Positions 1 through 11,031 are shown, numbered from the stretch's first letter. The stretch is DNA of 64,000 nt from Paraspadella gotoi (GCA_051294375.1 CM119263.1:17032171-17096170); one strand, 5' to 3'. A program made the numbers and translations. Notes: generated by a model from the sequence alone, not told the origin.

Positions 1-22
1 GCAGGTGTTATCTTTTCGTTTT

Positions 23-88
23 GAGAGAGAAGAGAGATGTGAGAGATGAGGAGAGGAAGAGAGAGAGAGAGAGACGAGAGAGAGAGGA
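23..88. repeat. Interrupted (GA)n microsatellite
   Basis: Purine-only stretch on the plus strand, mainly GA with a few GAA, GAT and GAC interruptions. It is the first of about twenty such tracts in the window. Confidence 0.85.
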
Positions 89-100
89 CAGATTTGATTT

Positions 101-199
101 TAATTGAAATTGGGTACAACCAATAAATAATAAAAAATGTAAATCCAAATCCTTCCTCTTGAATTTTATGAAATTGGTACAACCAATATAAAAATTATT
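101..199 (+). repeat. Dispersed repeat, two partial copies
   Basis: The core ATTGGTACAACCAAT occurs at 172-186, inside a longer match starting GAATTTTATGAAATTGG at 161. A diverged version (ATTGGGTACAACCAAT) lies just upstream, around 108-123. The same core recurs at about 46448-46462 and 46759-46773. This is a dispersed or transposon-derived repeat of unknown family. The core is itself a palindrome (ATTGGT...ACCAAT), as often found at or near mobile-element ends. Confidence 0.6.
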
Positions 200-503
200 T
201 GAGAGAGAGATCTTGTCGAAAAATAACCAAGAAAACATTTACCGCTGAAACTTGCAAATGCGTATATGGTTATAAGTTTTTTCTTGTGCGCAGTGTTTGC
301 ATGCAAAAATATACAATGTTTTTAGAAATACTATTATACTATAAGAAAGGAAAGGTACCCCCCAACAGAACCCTTTCCCCACCCAGTTTCGTCCCGCGAA
401 TCACAAGAGGGGTGAGACTTACAGCGGGTAAGGTTTGGCCTCGGGAGAAGAGGGCGAGAGGGCTGGATTTGGTCGGAGAGAAAGGGGGGAGGGTTTAGAA
501 GAA

Positions 504-752
504 ATGGAAGGGCCTTGCCTTGTCAGCCTTGCAGGGAGAAATGTTAGCGATGAGGATATGTCACGAGTTATTAATATGATCAAGTGGAGGAATCGTGAGG
601 AATTAAAACGGGACAGAAAGGCATGCGATGTTGTGAGAGAAAAGTATGATCATTGGTCAGGGAATGGGACTGTGCTAAGGAAGGCAAAGAGAGAATGTCG
701 AGAAGCGAAAGGGAGATGGTTGGTCGGAGAGTCGGTTAGAGTGATGACCTGA
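504..752 (+). CDS. Unrecognised short ORF, possible exon
   Basis: An 82-codon frame starts at the ATG at 504 and ends with a TGA at 750-752. The upstream frame is open from about 435, but without a clear ATG. Unlike most open frames here, it is not microsatellite: the product has a mixed composition and begins MEGPCLVSLAGRNVSDEDMS, followed by a basic, Glu/Lys/Arg-rich, probably helical part. I recognise no family. No convincing splice site frames it, though a pyrimidine-rich CCCCACCCAG acceptor-like site lies at about 376-385. It could be a real exon, a fossil element or chance; the density of charged residues and lack of low complexity are the only support. Confidence 0.2.
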   Translation: MEGPCLVSLAGRNVSDEDMSRVINMIKWRNREELKRDRKACDVVREKYDHWSGNGTVLRKAKRECREAKGRWLVGESVRVMT

Positions 753-1444
753 TGGGGTAAAGGTTCAACTGCAGGGAGAGAGAAGGGGAAGTTGGCGAGA
801 TTGACGGGGTAAGGGAAGGACTCGCGCTGCGGGAGAGAGGTCGTCGCGGGGTCCGAGTTTTCGAGTGGATTTCGAGTCGCGTCGCTGCGTGACCCTCAAC
901 CCAAAAGTTAACCCCTGAATCATTTCTCAAAACCTCGTTTCTTCCCCTCCCGCCAGTCTCTCGCTCTCTCTGGCTCTCTCGCTCTCTCTCGCTCGCTCTC
1001 ATACTCTCATGGGTCTCCTTTCTATTTGATCCTTGAAAATATTAATAATGAAAGTAAATCCGACCAGAGACGGCTCATTCTTCCATTGTACCCGCGCAGT
1101 ACCAGAGCCTTCGTACAAGGAGAGATTTCATTGTAATTCGTTTATTTCTTTATCGCCGTCTCTCTTGTAACCGACGTCTCACGCACGCGCAGATAACCTT
1201 CGCTTTAAGTCTTTTGCGCCAGGCAACCTTTCAAACTATTTCGTTCACGTTTCTCTGTATTTCATCGGCGCTCTCTCTCCATTTTTCTCTCTCGACTTCT
1301 TTCGCTTTATTTTTTTAGAACCGAAAACTGTGATCGTCTCTTACCTTTCTTTTTTTCTTTTCCTTTTCTCTATCTTCTTTCTTTCTTCCAATTTTTTCGA
1401 GGGAATGGCCGTAACAGAATTTGCTTCAGTGCGAGAGACACTGG

Positions 1445-1448
<4 letters not shown>
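753..1448. other. Intergenic, GC-moderate, no gene seen
   Basis: Begins with two short look-alike blocks (GGGTAAAGGTTC... and GGGTAAGGGAAGG..., each followed by a GGGAGAGAG run) that resemble GGGTAAGGTTTGG... at 426-438. They are loosely repetitive. The rest is pyrimidine-rich unique sequence. No RNA gene or coding region is supported. Confidence 0.4.

Positions 1449-1503
<55 letters not shown>
1449..1503. repeat. (GA)n microsatellite
   Basis: Uninterrupted (AG)n of roughly 26 units on the plus strand. Reading frames across it give meaningless Arg-Glu or Ser-Leu repeats. Confidence 0.95.
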
Positions 1504-1507
<4 letters not shown>

Positions 1508-1600
1508 CCATAGAGAAGACATATGGGGCTCTAAAAAAGGCTTATGTTTTTTCAGTAATGGCATTTTTCAATATATAACATAATAACTCCCCCACGACCC

Positions 1601-1654
1601 CTTCTCGGTTCGACGAGAGCGACGACAGCGACGACAGCGGCGAAGGCCGAGAAG
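1601..1654. repeat. 8-bp inverted repeat, GC-rich loop
   Basis: CTTCTCGG at 1601-1608 is the exact reverse complement of CCGAGAAG at 1647-1654. The intervening 38 bases are rich in GACGACAGC repeats. It could form a small cruciform or RNA hairpin; no function is implied. Confidence 0.5.
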
Positions 1655-1735
1655 AGGCAAGCGATCGATATCTAATTCTTTTTTGTCGAAACTCGTCAAA
1701 ATCGGGTGGCGCCACTGAGAAGAGAAGAAGAAGAC

Positions 1736-1801
1736 GGTCGTCGTCGTCGTCGTCTTCGTCGTCGTCGTCGTCGTCGTAGTCGTCGTCGTCGTCGTCGTCG
1801 A
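1736..1801. repeat. (TCG)n trinucleotide microsatellite
   Basis: About 20 TCG/GTC units with single interruptions (TTC, TAG). It lies in non-coding sequence as far as can be seen. CpG-containing trinucleotide runs recur at 2014-2050 (GTCATC) and inside the 11-13 kb exon. Confidence 0.9.
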
Positions 1802-2013
1802 AGTCCTTGTTTTGATTTCGTCTTCGTCGACGTTACTAGTTTTGTTTTAGTCATTGTCCAATCTTGATCACTTTAAATTGACGTTCTTTGTTTCAACTTT
1901 CAATACAATTAGGCGTAATTATGGATAATTTTTTTATCTATGATTGCGAGCCAATCTTTTTTGCTCTTTGACACGCTTGTTTCGTTCATTCTGTTGTAAA
2001 TGGAATGTTGTTT

Positions 2014-2050
2014 CTTCGTCATCGTCATCTTCGTCATCGTCATCGTCATC
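2014..2050. repeat. (GTCATC)n-type microsatellite
   Basis: Imperfect TCGTCATCGTCATC run. Frames across it encode only Ser or Asp homopolymers. Confidence 0.8.
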
Positions 2051-2290
2051 CTTTCTAACCTCCTCCATCCGCGTTAACTTGGAGGTCTTCGTCGTTGACA
2101 GCCCCGTTGTTGTTGTCATTCATACTGTGGTGGTTGTTGTCGCGGTTAGATGGTTGTTTTCCTCTGGCGTTTAGTTGCGTCTATTTCGGTTTTTTTCGTC
2201 GGGGCGCGGAACTTAATTTTGTTTATACATATATATTTCTTTTCTGTTTGCTTCCGCTTTTCAGCCGTTGTCGTGTTCCTTCTTTTCTCG

Positions 2291-2439
<149 letters not shown>

Positions 2440-2820
2440 CTCCTTCAGGCGTTGTTTGTTGCCCGTCTTCCGGCGGCGTTGCCACGGCGACCGCGGTGGC
2501 TGACGCGCGATATTACTTTTGACTGATCGGCCGCGGTGGCGGGCGAGGGGCGACCGGGTTGGTGCTGAAGGGAGAGCGAGGGGAGCTGATTTCTGACCCG
2601 GGGTGGAGCCGGACGCCGCTGGCGGAATTGATGGGATGAGGAGGAAGAGGAGGAAGAGGAGGAAGAGGTGGGTGCCGATAAACGATGGCGAAGATGAATA
2701 TTAAGAGAGGAGAAAATTATGGCGAGGATCGGATGGAGTAGAAAAGGGAACAGGGAAGAAAATAATCCGCGGTTGGAATAAACTGACGAAGGAATCCGGA
2801 TATAACCGGAGAGAAAAAGG

Positions 2821-2825
2821 GAGAA

Positions 2826-2912
<87 letters not shown>

Positions 2913-2913
2913 A
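2821..2913. repeat. Interrupted (GA)n microsatellite
   Basis: GA run broken by GAA and GGA steps; polarity opposite to the CT tract at 2291-2436. Confidence 0.92.
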
Positions 2914-3139
2914 ATTTGGTAGTTTTTTCTGTTTTCAAGTTTCGGTTGAAAACACAAAATTAATTTTTCCTTCTGCTGTCTCGTTGTCGTCGTTGTTGTT
3001 GTTGTTGTTGTTTCCCTGCCTGTTATTGTCGTTTTTGTTGATGTTTAAAAAACGGAAATCGATTTTTTCTTCGTTGTTTTCCGGAAGAAGGCGCAACACA
3101 CCACCCTGCATCACAGACCAAATGCCAAACAAATTTCTG

Positions 3140-3159
3140 CTCTCTCTCCTCTCTCTCTC

Positions 3160-3204
<45 letters not shown>

Positions 3205-3242
3205 CTCTCTCTCTCTCTCTCTCTTTCTTTCTCGCTCTCCCT
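3140..3242. repeat. Interrupted (CT)n microsatellite
   Basis: CT run with CCT, TTT and GCC interruptions; polarity opposite to the preceding GA tract. Confidence 0.92.
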
Positions 3243-4769
3243 CAGGTATAAATAATTTATATTATTTAATTATTACATGTTCATATGTTCAAAGGGACAA
3301 TGTCCGAAGCCCTATCAGAGTAAAGAAAAAAATCAAGATTTATAAATTTTTATTGTTTCTTGTCAAATATTCTTTGTAACAAATTTGGCATTCTACAAAA
3401 AAAAAAATTTCTTCAAAAAAAGAAAAAGAAACCAGCAAAACGAAAGACAAAATAACGTGATGATGTGAATCGGTCAGCGTCTTTCCCCGTCTTTCATCCC
3501 CCGCCGTTTCTTCGCCTCGGAAGCGAGGTTGATATAGAATCCAATAATCATTCGGCGCCTCGAATCGCCCCCTTGACCCATTTTATATCCACGCGTGGAA
3601 ACATCTTTATAAACCAGGTTTTATTTTCGATACCAACGTCAACGGGAGATCCAATGAGAAAATTTTTTCGACCAATTATCTTCTCTTATGTTTTAAAATT
3701 GTCGCTATTTTTAACTTCAATTCAACGTCAATCGCTTTTTATAACCCCCATTGGACGCATATTGAGCAAGTGGTTTTTGTTTATCTCCGCAGTGGCACCG
3801 GGCACCCCCCTTCATCCATATTTAAAGTCTTTCCATCGCTTTGGTGTGGCCCTGTAGCCTCGACCGTGGAGGACGATACCCTTTGACCCGTTTGCGACCA
3901 ATATGGACTCTTTTCTGTCCTAGTCCCAACTTAAAATACAAACCGAACACTATTTAATCTTATTTTGGCTTACTTTGTAATATTTTACTAATACTAAACC
4001 AGTTTTCTTTCGAGCAATGCGAAGAGGCGGTTAGCGAAAGCATGAAGACCCTTTGTCTCTTTTAAGAAACATCCTGTCATACATTTAATCCTTTCCTTCC
4101 AAGAGCGAAAAAAAAAACCTCCCCTCGTAAATCTGCCGATAACTCTTGCAATCTTTTTATCTTGGCCTCTCTCCTCGCAGAGTGACTAGCGCCATATTGC
4201 ATTTCGCTTCGCTTGGCCGTTATATTTTCTTTAGTAACATCGCCTCGCTGCTTTGATTCATTCTTTCAGTTCTTTTAATCAAAGCTTCATTTAAAATTCT
4301 TTTACCATTCATGTCTATAATGCGCTGGTCAGTTGGCAAACCAAGTTATCACCTCTCATCGACATTTGTTAATTCTTGCAAGTCGCTTTGCAAATTTCTA
4401 CTTTTCTTAGCATCCTTTTCATCACTTTATTACTTTCCCCATTGGAGCGTCTTGAAATTTACATATCGAAAATTTAATTTGATCTCAATTTCATTTAATA
4501 CCTTGTGTTCCGTGCTGCCTATTTTAGCATTAAGATGGCTCTGCTTGCATCAACATTCAAACATGTCTGTGGTCTACCCATCTTATCCTCCATTTCCTCT
4601 TCTTAACTTACCACTTTCACCTTACCCTTGCCCTTCTTACCCATCATAGTCGCAGATCCATCTCACACCCTCTTCTATGCTTTTTTCTTTTCATCTCCTC
4701 AGTCAGATTTGATATCGGGTTTGTCTTCCGACTTTAGCATCGAAGAGTCGACGCCATTCAGTCGAACGG
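3243..4769. other. Unique AT-leaning sequence, no gene supported
   Basis: Two open frames occur on the plus strand, 3465-3857 (130 codons) and 4311-4649 (112 codons). Neither has a domain, a convincing start context or splice signals, and I recognise nothing in their translations. The simplest reading is non-coding sequence. Confidence 0.4.
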
Positions 4770-4886
<117 letters not shown>

Positions 4887-5227
4887 CTTATAGGACGGTT
4901 TCCTTCTCACTGACATTTATACTTTGCAGTTCTTTGGTTGATGTGCTAATGTGCTAAGTCGTTATTATTCAGCCATGTGGTATTGTGGCACTATTGTAGA
5001 ACTTTCAGTTTTTAATCCTGAATCGAGAAATAATTTTTCTTTCGGAATACGGACGACTCACCAAGTACTCTACAAGTACATCGGTTAAATTGAGTTTAAA
5101 AAATCATTTGAAACTTAAAGCGTGATAAAAAGATTTCGCCAATGCCTCATTTGAAATTATTGTGGCGTGCAGTTGATCCGGAAGAAATCAGCGCTGCCCT
5201 TGGCTATTTTTTGTCACCTGCATGCGG

Positions 5228-5361
<134 letters not shown>

Positions 5362-5438
5362 GAGCGCGCGCTTTCACTGTCGCGCGATAAACAACGAAAC
5401 AAACGGAAAACAATCAGCCAATACGAGCGAGACGGAGA

Positions 5439-5484
5439 GGGGCGATGGGCGAGGGGAGAGGGGCGAGGGCCGGGTGGTAAGGGG
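5439..5484 (+). promoter_or_regulatory. G-rich block with G-quadruplex motif
   Basis: Seven runs of three or four G (5439, 5447, 5453, 5460, 5467, 5472 and 5481) are separated by short loops, satisfying the usual four-run quadruplex pattern several times over. It lies 20 bases upstream of a TATA-like box, so it may be a promoter-proximal G-rich element. Confidence 0.5.
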
Positions 5485-5503
5485 AGAGAGGTGGGGAAAA
5501 GGT

Positions 5504-5550
5504 TATATAGGGCGCCTTCTTAGACATTTGCTTGGGGAAGGTACAGTCAC
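5504..5550 (+). promoter_or_regulatory. Candidate core promoter (TATATAG box)
   Basis: TATATAG at 5504-5510 sits just downstream of the G-rich block and is followed, some 35 bases on, by ACAGTCAC at 5543-5550, a loose match to an arthropod-type initiator. No coding frame clearly follows, so this is a sequence-motif call only. Confidence 0.25.
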
Positions 5551-6069
5551 ATAAGAGAGGGAGATGGTGGAACAAAGAGATCGACTACATCGCTAATCAA
5601 AACAAAAATCAAGTACGTAATTTTCAAATAATTTAACAATCACGGTTAACAATCACGTGACGTCTTATGTTTTTGTTATATTCAAGCTTAGTTCTCCTGA
5701 TCTAGCTCTTCAGCCCCAAGTCGGCCTTGATCGCGCCGTCTGGCACTCGTCCATTTGGTCAACGCTTCGACGGCGAAGAAACTGACCAAGCATCGATTCG
5801 CCACGCGGTTCGACGGGCGTCATCTAGTTTGCGAGTCACACGGTTGATCGGTTGTCGGGATGCATCCGTCATCGACCAACGTTCGATTGACGCTGATTTT
5901 CGTCTGTGACGCCGCTCGCTACAAAGGCGACGCCAGATCCAAATTAGACTTTATTTGAGAGTCGAGAATCTTTCGACGGTGAGACAGAGACACTGTTGAA
6001 ATATACTTATTTATAAGTATTGGAACCTTGAGAATTTGTTCGTTTCTGAAGGCTTAAATTACGTATAAT
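5551..6069. other. Unique sequence, no gene supported
   Basis: Includes a GC-richer stretch (5715-5935) with CpG-containing words and a 60-codon open frame from 5727 to 5909 that I do not recognise. Nothing else stands out. Confidence 0.35.
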
Positions 6070-6310
6070 GGCAACAGCCGGGTTGCCTGTGATGCCCATT
6101 GGGATGGGGCATCTCACTGTTGGCTTTGAGGGCTTCCGACCCTCAGTGACGCCTCCAGTCACTGGCGCGGTTACCCTAGGACGGTCTCGCTTTGCCAATA
6201 AGTCGTTAGGACTGTGGATGGAACACTACGCCTGGGATGGTGTGTTCCCCCTCTGAGCCAATGGACTTGGCTGAAGGATGGTGGACGTGAGGCGGTGTGA
6301 ATATATCGCC
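6070..6310 (+). ncRNA. Cluster of consecutive hairpins, possible structured RNA
   Basis: At least six perfect short stems follow one another: GGCAAC/GTTGCC (6070-6075 with 6082-6087), GATGCCC/GGGCATC (6091-6097 with 6107-6113), GAGGG/CCCTC (6128-6132 with 6140-6144), CAGTGAC/GTCACTG (6144-6150 with 6158-6164, sharing one base with the previous stem), GGAACAC/GTGTTCC (6220-6226 with 6242-6248) and AGCCAA/TTGGCT (6256-6261 with 6267-6272). GGCG/CGCC (6291-6294 with 6307-6310) may be a seventh. TCACTG at 6114-6119 can alternatively pair with CAGTGA at 6144-6149. The region is GC-richer than its flanks. I match it to no known RNA family. It also contains an open 62-codon frame (6068-6256) with no recognisable product, so a coding or transposon origin remains possible. 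Confidence 0.3.
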
Positions 6311-6314
6311 ACAG

Positions 6315-6323
6315 TATATAAAT
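6315..6323 (+). promoter_or_regulatory. TATATAAAT box
   Basis: A strong TATA-type word immediately downstream of the hairpin cluster. No gene start can be tied to it. Confidence 0.2.
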
Positions 6324-6423
6324 TCTCCCGCAGTGAAGTAGGCCAGGTAGCAATCCTAAAAACCGATTCGTTTGATCCAATTCCGTCGCAGTGGACGTGA
6401 CCAAGCGGGCTCCGAGTTTAAAA

Positions 6424-7548
6424 ACACCTAATAGTACGTGAATTAAAAAGTAAAGGAAGGAAAAGGTATTACGTCAAAGAAAAAAAAAAGAGAAAAAAAA
6501 TCCACATTATGAAAAGCAAACACCGCAGCGACTGAAAACGAGAAAATGATGAAATGGAAAGGAAAGGCATTGCAAACTATTAACAGACAAACATCTGCAA
6601 GCATCGGAGCCATAAAGGAAATACAAACAACGCACCGACAAGCACCGAAGCGAGAAGCCGGGAGGAGACAAGCAACACGCGAACGGTAAACAATGAGAGC
6701 CTCGGAATGGGGGAGACGATTTATCGCTGAATCTCGGGACGAATTTATCAGGACTAAACAAAATAAAAAGGAGAAGGGAAATGATGATAAAATGAGAAAG
6801 AAAGTAAAAAGAAATTGAATAAAGAAAATTGAGCTCGTTCAAAGTTTCGTATGGTTAAGAGGCTGTATTACGAAAACGATAACGTAAAAGAAAGGTAATC
6901 TCGAAAGAGCAAAAAAAAAAATTTCGAGAACAATCCTCGCATTGAAAGAATCTCTTTGCTATAACCTCAGTTTGAACAGAAAAAAAAAATGTGCGAAAAA
7001 ACAACGTAGATAAATAGCGATAAAAAATGCTTAAATAATAAAGGAACAAAGGAAATATAAAACTTAAAATTAAAAGGAAGAAGAAAAGTAAAGAGAACAA
7101 CCAATCGGAAAGAGAGGGAACAAAAAAAAACAATAGAGTACATAAACTGGAAGCAATCTGGTGCGAGGAAGAAGAGGAGGAGGGGGAGGGGAAGGAGGAA
7201 GAGGAGGAAGGAGGAAAGGAGAAACGCCTCCCTAAATCGGAAAGGGGATGACATTCCACCCGGCTGCGGAGGCATTCCGACCCGTCAAACAATTACGCAA
7301 CTCGATCGTAAACATCAACGACCTGCCATTCGCCTACCACATTTCATCCACAGGAAATTCGCTTCTATCTGTCCTTAACTAAAAAGAAAACTTTGTGGTG
7401 GGAAAAACTAAAATGTTGTTACGATTAAAAAAAGAGAAAGCGCATCGAGTAAGAAATTGAAAATGAATAGAATCTATGTGTGGGATGCCGACGGAATACG
7501 AAATTAAACGCGAGTCTGAAACTTCTCTGTCTCTGTTCCTTCTGTGTG

Positions 7549-7553
<5 letters not shown>
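6424..7553. other. A-rich non-coding stretch
   Basis: Plus strand rich in A and AAAG/GAAA words, with several A runs. Minus-strand open frames (6507-6842, 6855-7292) translate to Phe/Ser/Leu-rich low-complexity sequence and are by-products of composition. No gene is supported. Confidence 0.5.

Positions 7554-7554
<1 letters not shown>

Positions 7555-7602
<48 letters not shown>
7555..7602. repeat. (CT)n microsatellite
   Basis: About 46 bases of CT with one CCT step. Confidence 0.92.
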
Positions 7603-7720
7603 TGGCAATTTTGGAGTTTTCCTTCCATCAATCTCGCAATTTTTTTTGTCCACTGGGAATTTCTCCACTCTGGAGCCTCTCTGGCGGTGAGAGGATGAGA
7701 AAAGAAGAGAGCGGAGAAAC

Positions 7721-7759
7721 AGACAGACAGAGAGAGAGTTAGACAGAGAGAGAGAGAGA
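7721..7759. repeat. (GA)n/(GACA)n microsatellite
   Basis: Short AGACAGACAG followed by GA repeats with TTAGACAG in the middle; opposite polarity to the CT tract 120 bases upstream. Confidence 0.8.
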
Positions 7760-7981
7760 TAAATTTTAAGCTCCAATCTTCGAAAAACGCGACGCTTTTT
7801 AGTTCGACTTTTTTAAACATTTTTCTCACTTATCACAAACAAACGAAAAACGATTTCAAACTCTCGTCATTGTAAGACTTCGTTTCGTCGTTACATTGTA
7901 TGAGAAACAAAGAGTCAATCAAAGATTGAGAGATACAAAACCAAGATTTCTTTTCTTTCGTATTAGAAATCTCGGCGCCTC

Positions 7982-8058
7982 GGGCCTCCGGTTCTGATTA
8001 AGACACATTACTCGGCAGCGATCCTCTCGTTAGGGCTAACGACGTGGCGCTGAGGCCC
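7982..8058. other. 77-base element closed by a 7-bp perfect stem
   Basis: GGGCCTC (7982-7988) and GAGGCCC (8052-8058) close a loop that contains a second perfect hairpin, CGTTAG/CTAACG (8028-8033 with 8036-8041). The size and outer stem recall a tRNA acceptor, but there is no D-arm, anticodon arm or T-loop consensus on either strand. Probably a chance or element-derived structure. Confidence 0.25.
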
Positions 8059-10343
8059 AAAAGTCTGAATTAAACCAAAATAAACTATAGACATCGGAGT
8101 GTAGGATCTTCATTATTACCGCCTGCTTCATTTGGAAGGAACGTATTTTTTACTAATGATCACGTGGAGGAAAAATTGTTGTTAAGACTTGATCGAAGTT
8201 TTGAAATTAGTGCCACATTCATAAAGATTAGGCATCCATTTTAAAAATTTATAAAGACGAGAAAATAAATACTTGAATACTTTGGTACAAGAAGATTATC
8301 ACACAGGATTGGAGAAAAAAAGCTTGTGGCTTTGAGAATGGATTTGCTCTCTTGTGATTTGAATATTTATCATTGTGCTTCAATTCAAGGAATTCTTTTA
8401 AATTTTCTTTTTTGGCTTGAATTTAAAGATGAGAATTTAATTGATTTAATTTTTTTTTTTTAGCTTTTCAGTTTTTATAAAAAAAATTTTTACGTAATTT
8501 ACTTGATTAGCAAATAGCAAAATAATAAAATTATAGAATGATATAGAAAAAGAAAATTTAAATGAAATGAAATACATGCTAGTTTTCACATCTTGACGCG
8601 CAGCTGGTGGGTTTTACTTCCGTCGTCACTGCGCCGTTTCCGTTCCGTTATGCGCCATAGATTAGGAAAACAATTAGAAAAACGCCAGAGGAGGAGTCAC
8701 GAGAAAGATTTAAAGGCGGAAACAACAAAAGAACAAATCTTAAACTTTCTTGGTGGCACGACGGCGTAGGTTCTTGGTGGAAAACCCAGGTCTTAATGCG
8801 GCGGAGAAACGACGCCATTTCCTGCCATTTCGACTCGAGAAATTCGAACCATTTCTTACCATTCGACGATAATTGTCAGAGAGTTCAGGATGTACCCCCT
8901 AGCGAAATCAAAGTATCTCCAGTTAATTTAATCGTAAAATATGTTTCATGATATTTTTGGGTTAAAGCTGCAAAAAAGGTTTTATCATATAATAGTTTTT
9001 ACTACAGAACGTGAAAAAGGAGACAATTTTGACTTTATCTTCCATTTGAGGATATGTGGATATTAAAATTTTTAATAACATATTTTATATTTTTGATCTA
9101 ACCTTTTATGAATTATCAGAATCTTTCATAAAATTTTTTAAAAAATTAAAAATTTATTATTTTATAAGGATATTACTATAAATATATTGTAATTAATGAT
9201 ACTGTTCCCAAAACAATATCTAAGCAAAATATTTTTTGTACTCCTTAATCATACTATATCACGTTTAAATATCCTTGTTTGTTCGCTCAAATAAAATGTA
9301 TGTTACCCAGTGCTCCACTCTACTAGACATGCCTCTTAATTTTCCCATCCCTCCATGGACCGAAAAGAGGGTTTCCGTCTCGCTCATCGTAATAGCAGGA
9401 AGTGGATCAATATCACTGCCGAACCGATGAGTGGATTTTTCTCGTACCACAGTCTTTTTTATTTTCCCTTTTTGATAAGACAATATCCCGATCGGCGCCA
9501 CTTTATCATCAAATGCGTTATTAGTCTTTCGGACCTCATTTTTGAGTCGATTAAAAAGATTCGGCTTATATTGATTTTACAATCGTCCCTTCTGAGATTT
9601 CTCACGTAATGGTTTTTGTGCCTCGTATTCAATCTTCCAAGAATCTTGCTCAACTAAATTTTTGAATTTTGTTTTTCATTTTTAGTCTTTTTGTTTTAAA
9701 ACATTTGCAAACTAAATTACATCGCGTGGAACTAACCTATATTCAACCCGATTGGCTTTAAACTAAAATACCCCACATTCAAAAGGAAAAAAATAAATAA
9801 TTTACCCAGATTATCTTCAGGCCAATAAGCAATAGCAAAAGCAAAACGCCATTTTTATTGCCCCAAAATCCTCGCACAAAAAATCCTTTTCAAGCCATTA
9901 ACTCTCTTAGCAAAATTGCCTTTCGCTCAGCCTGAGCGAAACAAATCTTTACCAAAATACTTTACAACCAGTGAAGGTTCCTAACGTTGAAAAATTAGTT
10001 AGGCGCACTAAAATTGTTACTAAGATTGAACACTACATGTATGGTCCGTCATTTTTAAGAAAAACTATGTAAAATAAAAAAAAGAATAAAATAAAAAAAC
10101 TAAAAAAAAAATGGCAAAAAGATAACGAGAAATGGATAGCTAAAATTGAAAATTGACATCAACCGTTCATACTAAAGGATGGCTCAACCAACTTTTACCG
10201 TTTAAATCAGTTGGGATTGGTAGGAATGGGGAGCAGAGAAGCGAACGCAGAATCCGAGTCGGTAACGAGACCGCCATGGGCGGCCGTCTGCGACAGAGCG
10301 GAGGTAGCGAGAAATTTGCCTTTTTTTCTTCTTTTCTTTTTTC
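8059..10343. other. AT-rich unique sequence, no gene supported
   Basis: Mostly AT-rich with A and T runs. A 40-codon, very basic minus-strand frame (8862 to 8740) ends in LRRRATKKV. A 78-codon minus-strand frame (9501 to 9265) has a mixed composition. Neither has supporting splice signals or a family I recognise. Confidence 0.4.
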
Positions 10344-10344
10344 T

Positions 10345-10622
10345 CGATCTTTCTTTCTTTCTTAATCCTCTTTTCTTGTTTCTTCCCTCGATCCCTATCG
10401 CCCCGTATCTACTCCCCACCTCTTCTTCTTTTTTTTTTTTCGATCTTCTTTCTTTCTTAATCCTCTTTCTTTGTTCTTCCCTCGATCCCTATCGCCCGTA
10501 TCTACTCCCCACCTCTCTTCTTTTTTTTTTTCGATCTTTCTTTCTTTCTTAATCCTTTTTCTTGTTTCTTCCCTCGATCCCTATCGCCCCCGATCTGTAT
10601 CCCCACCTCTTTTTTCCTTTCG
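10345..10622. repeat. Tandem array, three units of about 91-96 bp
   Basis: Units start at 10345, 10441 and 10532 with CGATCT(T)TCTTTC, and each carries CCTCGATCCCTATCGCCC and CCCCACCTCTT before a T run. The array is pyrimidine-rich on the plus strand. The corresponding array begins both copy 2 (27930-28250) and copy 3 (47514-47834), where a fourth, partial unit is seen. Copies 2 and 3 therefore start inside this array. Confidence 0.9.
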
Positions 10623-11031
10623 TCTCCGCCGTAGAGCGATTGAGTTTTCGCAAAAAGCGCCATCATTTCTCGTTATTCGCGGGCCCGACTGATTAAAGCC
10701 CGACAGATGCCACTTATCGGGGATTTTAAAAGGCGCTAAACGCCGCAGATGGAGAGTCCGACGGTAAATCGTCCTTCGTCAATTTTTTCCGAGAAAGGAG
10801 GACGTAAGTGGGTCGTTCTTTTACAAAAGATAATTTGAAAGCAAAAATGTTCTGTACGTTTCACTAATTTAAGAACTAAACAAATTATAAAATTTCCTTC
10901 TTTAAAACAACAACGTTGTAATATTTATTTTAATTTAAGTAATGAGGTATTATCAAAAGAGAATTTGCTACCTGGATTTACTCCCTCTCCTCCATCAAAG
11001 ACAAAAGCGAAGAAAGTAGTGACTAACTTAC
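10623..11031. other. Sequence downstream of the large exon, no gene seen
   Basis: On the minus strand this is the start of the predicted intron following the donor at 11031-11030. It contains AT-rich sequence and ends at the tandem array. No further exon can be supported. Confidence 0.4.

Noticed and set aside
7982-8058. tRNA gene
   Set aside because: Correct length and outer stem, but no D-arm, anticodon arm or T-loop on either strand.
8740-8862. Basic 40-residue minus-strand frame ending LRRRATKKV, reminiscent of a ribosomal-protein tail
   Set aside because: Too short, no upstream exon with an acceptor, and no recognisable ribosomal domain.
9265-9501. 78-codon minus-strand frame with mixed composition
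   Set aside because: No ATG-supported start at the frame opening, no splice sites and no recognised product; within chance expectation for this window.
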